From: BAIKAL-G1 sp943369525
Lineage (GTDB): Bacteria; Cyanobacteriota; Cyanobacteriia; PCC-6307; Cyanobiaceae
Reading direction: 5' to 3'
Assembly (NCBI GenBank): GCA_943369525.1
Contig: CALRNL020000001.1
Location: forward strand, 248,001 to 312,000
DNA: 64,000 nt
The notes beneath the pieces were generated by a model. That model was not told where the DNA came from and searched no databases. It worked only from the letters and a program-made list of their open reading frames with translations. The position numbers were made by a program, and so were the translations under genes. Shown here piece after piece: positions 1 to 8,005 of this stretch. Within the stretch, counting starts at the first letter, position 1. Every line of letters starts with the position of its first letter.

Positions 1-1
1 T

Positions 2-196
2 GCCGGTAAGGCCATCGATCGCATCGAAATCCTCAAACACATCTGGGGCTATTCCCCCGAACGACACTCGGAAACTCGGGTTGTGGATGTGCACGTATCC
101 CGATTGCGCTGCAAGATCGAGGCAGACCCAGAAAATCCGGAATTGATTTTAACCTGCCGGGGCACGGGTTACATGTTTCAACGCCTAAACGGCTAG
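2..196 (+). CDS. OmpR/PhoB-family response regulator, C-terminal fragment
   Basis: The gene is cut by the left edge; about 64 residues remain, ending at TAG 194-196. They form the second half of a winged-helix DNA-binding domain. The recognition helix reads ETRVVDVHVSRLRCKIEADP and is followed by the wing RGTGYMF, the standard OmpR/PhoB ending. The receiver domain lies outside the window. The protein should bind DNA as the output half of a two-component system, but its partner kinase and targets cannot be read from this fragment. The next gene is 300 bases downstream, so there is no sign of an operon. Confidence 0.9.
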   Translation, partial: AGKAIDRIEILKHIWGYSPERHSETRVVDVHVSRLRCKIEADPENPELILTCRGTGYMFQRLNG

Positions 197-497
197 ACCC
201 TAGACCCAGCACGGGCCGGCAGAGATCCCCAAGGGGACCATAAAGAAAAACCAGTTAAAAGGAACAGGCGCGATAGCCCTTGGCAACCCATTCCATGCCA
301 ATCGCCATAGAAACGAACAAACGGGAAAGTTTGTTTGTCCCTTAAGCGAAGACGGCTCGACCCGCATAATTGGGCAACAAAGTGACAAGGAGTTTCACAA
401 AACGCAAACCAACACCAAGATTGTGTCTGTTTTGCACAGGTTGGGCAGCTACCAAGATAGGTGTTTTAACCTAGGCCCGAATCGTCAATTAAGTGCC
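197..497. other. Intergenic stretch before the CpcL-type linker gene
   Basis: I see no convincing gene here. A GTG-started extension of the downstream reading frame begins at 423, but its 25 extra codons do not resemble the start of a CpcG-family linker. The promoter of the linker gene is expected in this stretch, yet no clear -35/-10 pair with normal spacing is visible. Confidence 0.4.
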
Positions 498-1229
498 ATG
501 GCCTTGGGCTTGCATTCTCACGCCTTGTTATCTCAAAACGCCCGCGTCAACGGCATGCTGGTGGGTAGTGATGAAACCAGCCACCTGCCCACAGGTGAAA
601 AACGACTAAGCCAAAGCACCATGGACAGCCTGATCGAGGGTGCCTATCGCCAACTTTTCTTCCATACATTCAAGGCCGATCGTAATCTCACCCTGGAGTC
701 CCAGCTGCGTAGCGGCCAGATCAGGGTCAAGGATTTTGTAAGGGGCCTGGTGCTCTCAAATCGCTTTCTTGATGGGGTTTACGGTTGTAACGGCAACAAA
801 GAAGTGGCACGCCACCTGGTGGAACGGGTGCTGGGTCGCCAGATCCATGGCGAAGCCGAGGCGATTGCCTGGTCCATCGTAATCGGTGAGCAAGGGGTGG
901 GTGCCATGGTGGATCAATTGCTGGCGTCGGAGGAATACGGCAGCAACTTTGGCGAGGACACCGTTCCCTTCCAGCGTCAGCGAATGCTGCCAGGTCGCCG
1001 CCTCGGCAACCAACCGCTGAACATCACCTTGCCCCGTTACGGCAACTACCACCGCGACGTGCTTGCCAGCTTCCCGCCCAGCCAATCCGGTGGCTTCCGG
1101 GTGAGTGGCAGCTTGCCCCCCGAAGCGGCGCAGAAGATCTGGTATGGCCTAATCCTGGTAGGTGGCTTTGAACTGGTGCGGGTGATCGGCACCATCGCGG
1201 CCGCCATGTTGGCCACCGGCAGCAACTAG
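498..1229 (+). CDS. cpcL: Phycobilisome rod linker, membrane-anchored CpcG2/CpcL type
   Basis: Phycobilisome linkers of the CpcG family join phycocyanin rods to the core. The CpcL (CpcG2) subtype lacks the core-binding tail and instead carries a C-terminal membrane helix that docks rods on the thylakoid, usually at photosystem I. The ATG at 498 gives 243 residues beginning MALGLHSHALLSQNARVNG, which matches the usual CpcG start (MALPLL...SQNxRV). A PBS-linker domain follows, with the motif EGAYRQLFFHTFKADRN and then the region FVRGLVLSNRF. The last 30 residues hold a hydrophobic stretch (IWYGLILVGGFELVRVIGTI) consistent with a membrane anchor. A GTG at 423 in the same frame would add 25 atypical residues and was not used. 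The assignment to CpcL rather than soluble CpcG rests on this tail. Confidence 0.85.
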   Translation: MALGLHSHALLSQNARVNGMLVGSDETSHLPTGEKRLSQSTMDSLIEGAYRQLFFHTFKADRNLTLESQLRSGQIRVKDFVRGLVLSNRFLDGVYGCNGNKEVARHLVERVLGRQIHGEAEAIAWSIVIGEQGVGAMVDQLLASEEYGSNFGEDTVPFQRQRMLPGRRLGNQPLNITLPRYGNYHRDVLASFPPSQSGGFRVSGSLPPEAAQKIWYGLILVGGFELVRVIGTIAAAMLATGSN

Positions 1230-1594
1230 GCGATCGCCCTAGAAAACAAATAGGGGGTTTGGGGTGGCCTGCCCCCCTTCAAACCGAAGGCCATTGCCGC
1301 CAAAACACCCGGACATTGGTAGCACCCTTCATGGCATCAGCCGGGGGATTGGCTGAATTAGCGATGGGTCCAATCAGGGGCCCCATGGTGAAGGGGTTGG
1401 GGCCAAGGGCTCAGAAAGGCTCCAACGGGCCCTGGGGCTGGGATTCCCGCTGATCAAACCTCACTTGCTGGGTCAACGATTCGATCTCAACGGTCAGAAT
1501 CACGGGCCTTCCATGCCTCAGTTCCCTAGCCAGGGGTGTGGGCCGCCCAGGGGGGAAAGGGGATCGATAGCTTGGTCGAGGCGGCCATACCTTG
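1230..1594. other. Intergenic stretch between cpcL and modA
   Basis: A HIP1 octamer GCGATCGC lies immediately after the cpcL stop, at 1230-1237. Short open frames here have no recognisable content. A G-rich/C-rich imperfect inverted repeat around 1252-1290 could be a weak terminator for cpcL but has no T-tract. Confidence 0.3.
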
Positions 1595-2434
1595 ATGCCG
1601 AGCTTGGTTGTTTTTCGTTGGCTGCGGTTCCTGGGAGCTGGCAGCATTGGTTTGGTGGGGATCAACGCCTGCTCCCTGGCCCCCTGCCTGAGCACCCTGG
1701 CGGGTCGGCCTGCCCAGGCAGCCGAAGCCAAGCCCCTCCTGGTGGGGGCGGCCAGCAGTTTGGGCGAACCACTCCAGGCCCTAGCCCCTAGTTTTGCCAG
1801 CAGCCAAAAGGTGCCGCTGCCCCGCTTTACCTTGGCCGCTTCTGGGGTGTTGCAGCAGCAGATCCAACAGGGAGCTCCGATCGATGTGGTGGTGTCGGCT
1901 GGCGTAAAGCAAATGGACCAGCTAGAGGGGGCAGGCCTGTTGGTGGCCGGCAGCCGCCGGGTGATCGCCGGCAACCAGCTGGTGCTGGTGGTGGCCTCCC
2001 GCTCGCCGATTCGCTCCCTGGGGTTCAAGGGCCTGGCCAGCATGGCCATCCAACGCATTGCCATCGGCGATAGCAGCGTGCCCGCCGGCGACTACGGCCG
2101 CCAGACCCTGGCCTATTACGGAATTAGCGAGGTGGTGAAAGCCAAGTTGGTGCCCCTCGGCTCGGTGCGGGCCGTGGCCCAGGCGGTGGCGGCTGGCCAT
2201 GTCGATGCCGGCATCGTCTACAAAAGCGACACCGGCAATGGCGCCAATCTGCGGGTTGTCGCTCGCGCCCCCGAAGCCAGCCACAGGCCGATTCGCTATG
2301 GCGCCGCCGTAGTCGCCGCAACCCGCCAACCACAAGTGGCCCGTGCCTACCTGGCCAGCCTCAACACGGCCCAGGCGAGCCAGGTGTTGCGGCGCTTCGG
2401 GTTCGTTCCCTTGCCAGCAGTACCAAAGCGATGA
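1595..2434 (+). CDS. modA: Molybdate ABC transporter, periplasmic binding protein
   Basis: ModA captures molybdate or tungstate in the periplasm and hands it to ModB. The product is 279 residues. A signal peptide ends near AGRPAQA, and the mature part opens with LLVGAASSLGEPLQALAP, the oxyanion-binding start of the family (AASL motif). Further family features are SGVLQQQIQQGAPIDVVVSA, GDSSVPAGDYGRQTL and VDAGIVYKSD. The ATG at 1595 is preferred over a TTG one codon earlier. The stop overlaps the start of the next gene by four bases (ATGA at 2431), so the two are probably translationally coupled. Molybdate import would supply molybdenum cofactor enzymes such as nitrate reductase, none of which is in this window. 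Confidence 0.92.
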   Translation: MPSLVVFRWLRFLGAGSIGLVGINACSLAPCLSTLAGRPAQAAEAKPLLVGAASSLGEPLQALAPSFASSQKVPLPRFTLAASGVLQQQIQQGAPIDVVVSAGVKQMDQLEGAGLLVAGSRRVIAGNQLVLVVASRSPIRSLGFKGLASMAIQRIAIGDSSVPAGDYGRQTLAYYGISEVVKAKLVPLGSVRAVAQAVAAGHVDAGIVYKSDTGNGANLRVVARAPEASHRPIRYGAAVVAATRQPQVARAYLASLNTAQASQVLRRFGFVPLPAVPKR

Positions 2435-4398
2435 ACGGGGCCAGCCCCGAGCTCTCTCCCCTGTGGCTGTCTCTGCGCAGCGCCAGCCTGGCGGTGCTGC
2501 TCGTGGCACCCCTGGGCTTTGCCTGTGCCACCCAGCTGCGGCGGTTGCGGGGCTGGCAGCGGGGCCTGGCCGACCTGGCCGTGCTCTCGCCCCTGGTGCT
2601 ACCGCCCACGGTGGTGGGCTTCATCCTGCTGCAACTCCTAGGCCGCTACGGACCGATCGGTCGCCTACTGCACCGCTTTGGCCTCGACATGGTCTTCAGC
2701 TGGCAGGCCACGGTGCTGAGCTCAGTGGTGGCAGCCTTCCCCTTGATGGTGCGCTGCAGCCTGGCCGCCCTTGAGCAGATCGATGGGGCCCTGCCCCAGG
2801 TGGCCAGGAGCCTGGGGGCCAGGGAGGGGCGAATTTTGCGGCAGATCGTGCTGCCCCTGGCCATGCCTGGGCTGGTGGCGGGGGTAAGCCTCAGTTTTGC
2901 CCGGGCCCTGGGGGAATTCGGTACCACCTTGATGCTGGCCGGCAACATCCCCGGCCAAACCCAGACCTTGCCCCTGGCAATCTTCGCCGCGGTGGAGGGG
3001 GGGGAAACGGGCCAGGCCTGGTTTTGGACCCTGCTGGTCTTGCTGCTCAATGGCCTTTGCCTGCTGCTGATGCAGCTCCTAGAAACGGGCGCCGTTCGGC
3101 GTCAGCCAGGACGAAACCGGCTCTGGGGCCTGAACCGGCGCCTGAAATCCTGGGCCTGGCGAAGCCAAACCTGGCTCCCTGGCAGCCGGGGACCCACTCA
3201 GAAACGCCGCCAAGGGGGCCAGGCCACTCCGTTCCAACTCAAGGTGGACCTGGCACACAAGCTTGGATCGTTTGGCCTAGAGCTCAACTTCAGCAGCTCG
3301 TGCCGCAGACTAGGCATCCTCGGAGCGTCAGGGGCCGGCAAAAGCCAGTTGCTGCGATGCCTGGCCGGGATCGAAAGCCCCAACCGGGGACGCATTGAAC
3401 TCAATGGCCGGGTGCTGTTCGACAGCGCACTCCAGATCAACCTGCCCTTGCATCGGCGACGCGTGGGCCTGGTGTTTCAGCATTACGCCCTCTTTCCCCA
3501 CCTAACGGTGGCGGAGAACGTCGGGTTTGCCCTTGCTCACCTCCCCCCAGGGCAGCGGCGCGAACGGGTCAACCAGCAGCTGGAGCGGGTGGGGCTGCGG
3601 GAGCTGGCCCAACACGATCCAAACCAACTCTCCGGTGGCCAACAGCAACGCATCGCCCTAGCCCGGGCCCTAGCCAGTGAACCGGACTTGCTCCTGCTCG
3701 ATGAACCCTTCTCCGCCCAGGACACCTACCTGCGCCGCCAGTTACAGCAACAACTGGCCGACCTGCTCGCGGATTGCCAGGTGCCAGCCCTGCTCGTGAC
3801 CCACGACCTGGAGGAGGCCTACCGCCTGAGCGACGAACTATTGGTGATCGACCAGGGAAAACTCCTAGCCCAGGGTCCCAACCATGGGGTATTTGACAAC
3901 CCGGTGGACCTAGAAGTGGCCCGCCTGAGTGGCTGCAAAAACTTTTCGCGGATTTGCCCTCTCTCGCCAACGAAACTCTGGGCAGTCGATTGGCACCTGG
4001 AAATTGATTGCGAAACAACGGTTGACAGCACCTTTAGCCATGTGGGGATCCGCGCCAACCATTTAAAACTCCTATCGGCACAATCAATCCACCAGCCCTT
4101 GACCCGCAATCAATGGTTTTGCCATCTAGTCAAGGTGAGTGAGGGGCCCTTCCAGGTGAGTGCCTATGTGGTGCTACAAGAGCGCTCCAATCCTGCCCTG
4201 CAGCCGATCCAGGTGGAGGTGCGGCGTGCCGATTGGCAACGACTTTCAGATCACCCCCAACCCTGGGTGCTGGAGATACCCAGGGACCAGGTTTTGCTCC
4301 TGCGCCAAAGCCAGCCCCCCATCGATCAACGAGCAAGCCCCGAGGAACCCGATGCCCTCGCAGCGGAGCTGGACAACGGCAGGAATCGGGTGCGTTAG
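2431..4398 (+). CDS. modBC: Molybdate ABC transporter, fused permease and ATPase (ModBC)
   Basis: One 655-residue chain carries both inner-membrane parts of the molybdate importer. Residues 1-220 are ModB: several membrane helices and the cytoplasmic coupling loop around 120-148 (ARSLGAREGRILRQIVLP). After a basic, proline-containing linker (about 221-265), residues 268-480 form the ModC ATPase, with Walker A GASGAGKS (298-305), ABC signature LSGGQQQR (400-407), Walker B LLLLDEP (from about 420) and the switch histidine in THDLEEA. The remaining residues resemble a degenerate TOBE/Mop-like regulatory domain containing GIRANHLKLL. The gene overlaps modA by ATGA. ModB-ModC fusions are known in cyanobacteria, so this is a natural fusion rather than a sequencing error. 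Confidence 0.92.
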   Translation: MNGASPELSPLWLSLRSASLAVLLVAPLGFACATQLRRLRGWQRGLADLAVLSPLVLPPTVVGFILLQLLGRYGPIGRLLHRFGLDMVFSWQATVLSSVVAAFPLMVRCSLAALEQIDGALPQVARSLGAREGRILRQIVLPLAMPGLVAGVSLSFARALGEFGTTLMLAGNIPGQTQTLPLAIFAAVEGGETGQAWFWTLLVLLLNGLCLLLMQLLETGAVRRQPGRNRLWGLNRRLKSWAWRSQTWLPGSRGPTQKRRQGGQATPFQLKVDLAHKLGSFGLELNFSSSCRRLGILGASGAGKSQLLRCLAGIESPNRGRIELNGRVLFDSALQINLPLHRRRVGLVFQHYALFPHLTVAENVGFALAHLPPGQRRERVNQQLERVGLRELAQHDPNQLSGGQQQRIALARALASEPDLLLLDEPFSAQDTYLRRQLQQQLADLLADCQVPALLVTHDLEEAYRLSDELLVIDQGKLLAQGPNHGVFDNPVDLEVARLSGCKNFSRICPLSPTKLWAVDWHLEIDCETTVDSTFSHVGIRANHLKLLSAQSIHQPLTRNQWFCHLVKVSEGPFQVSAYVVLQERSNPALQPIQVEVRRADWQRLSDHPQPWVLEIPRDQVLLLRQSQPPIDQRASPEEPDALAAELDNGRNRVR

Positions 4399-4636
4399 CG
4401 GTCTATCGATGGCACCTACACCAAACCGGTCTGGCGGCAACGCCCCAGCTCGAACCAGATCAGCTGGGCCGAATCGTCGGCCGTCAAGGCAAACCCCAAG
4501 CTGGCTGATCGGCCCAGGTGCTGAGATCGGCGCCCCTTAGGGCAGCCAAAGTGAACACCTAGGTGTGGCCGAGCAAAAACTAACAACAAGTTGATCCCAA
4601 TCAGAAACAAACCCTTGAGTAGTCAATATCTCCCAC

Positions 4637-5074
4637 CTAGGTCGCATTAAGCTTGCAACGGGAGCGTAGGGCCCGCATCAGGATTGCCACAGCATCCGGC
4701 TGGGATTGCAGCAGAAAGGCTTCCCGCTCCAAGGCTCGATTGGCGTTGTCGTAGCGGGTTGTCAGAATGCCATTAATCTCCTGGTTCACAACCGGCAAAA
4801 CAGAGGTCTTGATCCCTAGCAAAGTCGGCCGACCAGGGGAACAACTCTGGGCAGCATGGACAGTTTCGTGCAGGAAGGTGGGGCGAAAAATTTCCAAGGG
4901 AATGGTGACCGGGGCGATCCAAATAGTCCGACTTTTCGAATTAAAAATCCCATACACACCTTGCTGGGGCGGCCGCTCAATTCGCACCGTAAAGCCATGG
5001 CGTATCAGTTCCGCCCGAAGGGGCAGCAAATCACTTGGCAAACTGGGCTGGGGTGCAGGTAGGACCAAAGGCAT
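4637..5074 (-). CDS. Conserved small protein with HExxH zinc-peptidase-like motif
   Basis: The product is 145 residues with no signal peptide or membrane segment. The central motif FLHETVHAAQ contains HExxH, the zinc-binding signature of zincin metallopeptidases, preceded by TIWIAPVTIPLEIFRPT, which could form the strand edging the active site. A later acidic stretch, RALEREAFLLQSQPDAV, could supply the third zinc ligand (Glu in REAF). Whether it cleaves peptides is unknown, because many short HExxH proteins are uncharacterised. It stands alone between modBC (convergent) and the pseudogene upstream on the same strand. Real coding is supported by a consistent protein-like composition; the function is only inferred from the motif. 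Confidence 0.7.
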   Translation of the reverse strand: MPLVLPAPQPSLPSDLLPLRAELIRHGFTVRIERPPQQGVYGIFNSKSRTIWIAPVTIPLEIFRPTFLHETVHAAQSCSPGRPTLLGIKTSVLPVVNQEINGILTTRYDNANRALEREAFLLQSQPDAVAILMRALRSRCKLNAT

Positions 5075-5257
5075 GGCAGATCCGTTCAGTCGTGATCAGG
5101 CGAAGGCAAGGCCGCTTCCTCGAGCATGGTAGGCCCAATTTAATTTCAATCCCCTACTTTAAAAGGAACCAGGGAATCCCTAGGCCCTACCAAGAAACCA
5201 GGCAGATTCAAGCGAGTTCATGGCAGCAAAAACGACTATAAAATCGGCCTTGTTTGC

Positions 5258-6268
5258 CTAAAAGATCGGGATAGCCCCTAGAACTTGCAAACCAGACGGC
5301 TCAAGGGTCAAGTCGGTAAAGCTTCGTTGCCCCATCACATAGGCACCACCATCATCCGTGAGGGCGAAATTGCGCACTCCACCCGCAATCGAGATCACAG
5401 CCAATGGGGCTCCATGCTTGCTAAACACTTCCAAACCGGCCCCCGTTGCGCTCGAAACCCGATCCTGGGAATCGATCTTGATCCCGTCAGGAATACCCTT
5501 GGTCACGACACAAAAAATTGGTCGGTCAGTCACTAAGGGGCCATCAGGGGTATCAATGATACGGTAACGGTAAATCGCTCGCGGCAAGACGCCATGGCGG
5601 TCGCCATTACCAGAAATACAGCCAGAATCGGTAACATACACAAAGCGTTGATCGCGACTAAAGGCAAGGCCATTGGGTTTGGCAAAGCCATCGATGAGCA
5701 AACGCTAGCTACTCCCCGAAGCATCAAGGCGCCACACCCAATTTCCTATCGTTAACTTGGCACGGAATCCCTGCTCATAGCCATAGTGGGGATCCGTAAA
5801 CCAAATCGAGAGATCATTCGCCTGAACCACGTCATTGGGGCTGTTGAATGGATAGCCTGCAAAACCCTTTGCAAGCAGGGTCACCTGGCGACTTTTAAGA
5901 TCAAAGCTGGCAAGACCCGCCGGTAGCTTGAGATTCCCTTGCATGGCTACCACAATCGAGCCGCTCTTGAAGCGAAAGGCTCCATTGGCCATGGGGATTC
6001 AATCGCTGAGAGCAAGGTCGGTTGTTTTTCCCTGAGTTGAACCAAACAGGGACACAACAACCTATGGACTGCCATCGTCACGACGCAGCTTATTGGAGGT
6101 AAAAAACAACGCATGGTGGTCCGGCAGATAGACAGGACCATCGGGGGCCAATGGTTGGTCGTAGCTGGCAACAACCCGGACTTTCTTTGCAACAAACGGG
6201 GTCCCTCGGCGGCCAGAATCAGGGACGGAGTTGCGCACAAAACCACAATCGTGACCAATCTGCGCCAA
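5258..6268 (-). pseudogene. SMP-30/gluconolactonase-like gene broken by three in-frame stops
   Basis: Three open segments in a single reading frame together spell a beta-propeller lactonase of the SMP-30/gluconolactonase/LRE family. Recognisable pieces are LAPDGPVYLPDHHALFFTSN, then FNSPNDVVQANDLSIWFTDP, then GFAKPNGLAFSRDQRFVYVT and IPDGIKIDSQDRV. They are interrupted by TAG (top base 6064), TGA (top base 6001) and TAG (top base 5707). No frameshift is needed within these segments. The N-terminus may be further damaged: another frame starting at 6306 encodes a signal-peptide-like stretch (RRLVTIVVLCATPSLILA) that would have to be joined by a frameshift. Members normally hydrolyse sugar lactones. 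The copy looks recently inactivated, since the remaining protein sequence is still well conserved in character. Confidence 0.82.
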
Positions 6269-6482
6269 TGGAGAGGGGACCTAGGGAACCATGGAAGGGT
6301 AACCATTCAGGTCAGACCATTGATCCGATCGTAAGCAAGCTATCAGAAGGGCGATTGATCAGGCAAGAAATTTGCACATCCCAAACGGCTAATTTTCGCC
6401 AATCTACGAATAACAACGAACAGCAGCTCCATACGATAAGTCGTCCATATCAACAACCAAATGCCAGCCAAACCAAAGCGAC

Positions 6483-7538
6483 TCAGATGATCATGGCCCT
6501 GCCTATTAGCCCGGCAACAACAAAGACCAGTAGCAACGTGGAAAAAAACGCAATGCGGTGCCCAAGCCGCTCAATGGCCCTGCCATCTTCATGCCTACGA
6601 TAGAGACTCCAAGTATAGACCCCGGCAAAGGTTGCAATCATCACATAGACGAGGGAAACCAGGTGAATTTGATCAATTAATGTATTGTAATCAGTAATTC
6701 CAAGCTCTGTCGATGCGCTTCTCAAACTGATAATGGCAGCAAAGACGGCACCCGATAAAAGTGCGAAGCGTGGACTCAGCGTCTGTGCCTTATCGACATG
6801 GAAAGCATAGGAAGACAGGGCAATCGCTGCCGCAACTATTGCGCCGGCTGCAAATTTCCAGAAGGCGGCTAAGCTAGTCCGCTCTATTTGCACCATAATA
6901 TCAAAACCACTGAAGGACGTTGGCATATCAGGACGCAGGCCAGGATCACCGAAATTAGTCATGTAGGTTTTAACGCTAGGCCTTATATCACTTGAAACAA
7001 CGCGCCATCCCTTAATTTTCATCTGGCCGTCAACGAGAAACTTGGTGTCTTCTGGCACGTAAACAACCTCATCAATATAGGCATCGGCCTCCTCAAGTTT
7101 AAGGTGCAAATCCTGGCGGTCGAAAGGAAATTTTCGCAGGTTCCAGTCATGGTGCAATGTGGCTACAACCTTGCGCTGATACCAAATGCCATCAGGAGTC
7201 ACCTTTGACAAACTATTGGAAAATTTAACCTCCTCAGCATTTACGAATTCAATATCATCTAGACGATTATGAGAATGCTCAGGAGATATCATCCAAAACC
7301 AAAAAGTAGCGTCAAATGACTTGCTACTCAGGTCAAAATTATCTAAGCGCGTAATGTAAATACCAACCTTAACCACCTCAGGTCCTTTCCGCAGGCCTAG
7401 CCCAGCCCCAGGCTCCAACGGCGCCGGACTGGAAGGATCAGGGGTAGCGGCCTGAATCGATTGGCCAACAGGCCATAGGATAAGCAGGCAAAACAGTAAG
7501 CCTGCCAATAGGAGTTGCCAAATTCTACGAGGTGTCAA
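6483..7538 (-). CDS. Pentameric ligand-gated ion channel homologue (GLIC/Cys-loop type)
   Basis: The product is 351 residues. A signal peptide (1-30) precedes an extracellular ligand-binding domain that starts VVKVGIYITRLDNFDLSSKS and contains the diagnostic loop FPFDRQDLHLKLEEA (PFD at 138-140), where prokaryotic channels lack the flanking disulfide cysteines. Four membrane segments follow at about 224-246, 256-274, 289-313 and 327-350, the arrangement of M1-M4 in this family. Known bacterial relatives such as GLIC form pentameric, ligand- or proton-gated ion channels in the inner membrane. Here the ligand and ion preference cannot be read. The gene appears more A+T-rich than its neighbours and stands alone next to a pseudogene, which suggests acquisition by transfer. 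Confidence 0.85.
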   Translation of the reverse strand: MTPRRIWQLLLAGLLFCLLILWPVGQSIQAATPDPSSPAPLEPGAGLGLRKGPEVVKVGIYITRLDNFDLSSKSFDATFWFWMISPEHSHNRLDDIEFVNAEEVKFSNSLSKVTPDGIWYQRKVVATLHHDWNLRKFPFDRQDLHLKLEEADAYIDEVVYVPEDTKFLVDGQMKIKGWRVVSSDIRPSVKTYMTNFGDPGLRPDMPTSFSGFDIMVQIERTSLAAFWKFAAGAIVAAAIALSSYAFHVDKAQTLSPRFALLSGAVFAAIISLRSASTELGITDYNTLIDQIHLVSLVYVMIATFAGVYTWSLYRRHEDGRAIERLGHRIAFFSTLLLVFVVAGLIGRAMII

Positions 7539-8005
7539 AACGGATCTAGTTAATGGATTAATGGGCTAATCACCCCCCACCTCCTTTAAAAGCAGCTGTT
7601 CACTACTCGATGGGGCAGGGATTGGTCCCTTGCCTAGGAGACTCAAGACTCGTAGGCACGCCATTACATTCTAGCCAAGTCACCAGCCAGTATCCCGTTG
7701 CCATGGGATCCATTCCCCGGTTACCGGCAATGGCGGAACCAGGGAGCAATCGATCCGGCAGCAAGCGTCAATGAGTCTCCCAAGGTCGACTCCGCCCCCC
7801 TTGCCCCCCTAAAGCCCAGCGATGGCAAGACCCTCCCGAACCATGGTGGAGAAGCTTGCTTGCAAACTCCAACTCACTGTAGGACTGCAAAGGATTGAGC
7901 CTGCTCCATGACAACAACCCATGGCTATCCTAAGCAATCGGACTAATCAATACCAAAACACAAGGGCCCAGACGGGGGTTGACCAAGCTTGCAGACCAGT
8001 GGTGA
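7539..8005. other. Intergenic stretch between the channel and tolC-like genes
   Basis: About 470 bases without a recognisable gene. The only open frame of note (7698-7898, plus strand, 66 codons) has an unstructured composition and no family resemblance. The promoter of the channel gene is expected at the left end of this stretch. Confidence 0.35.

Noticed and set aside
423..497. GTG-started 25-codon extension of cpcL
   Set aside because: The added residues do not resemble CpcG starts, while ATG 498 begins exactly at the family start.
7698..7898. 66-codon plus-strand frame
   Set aside because: Composition is not protein-like and no ribosome-binding site or neighbour supports it.
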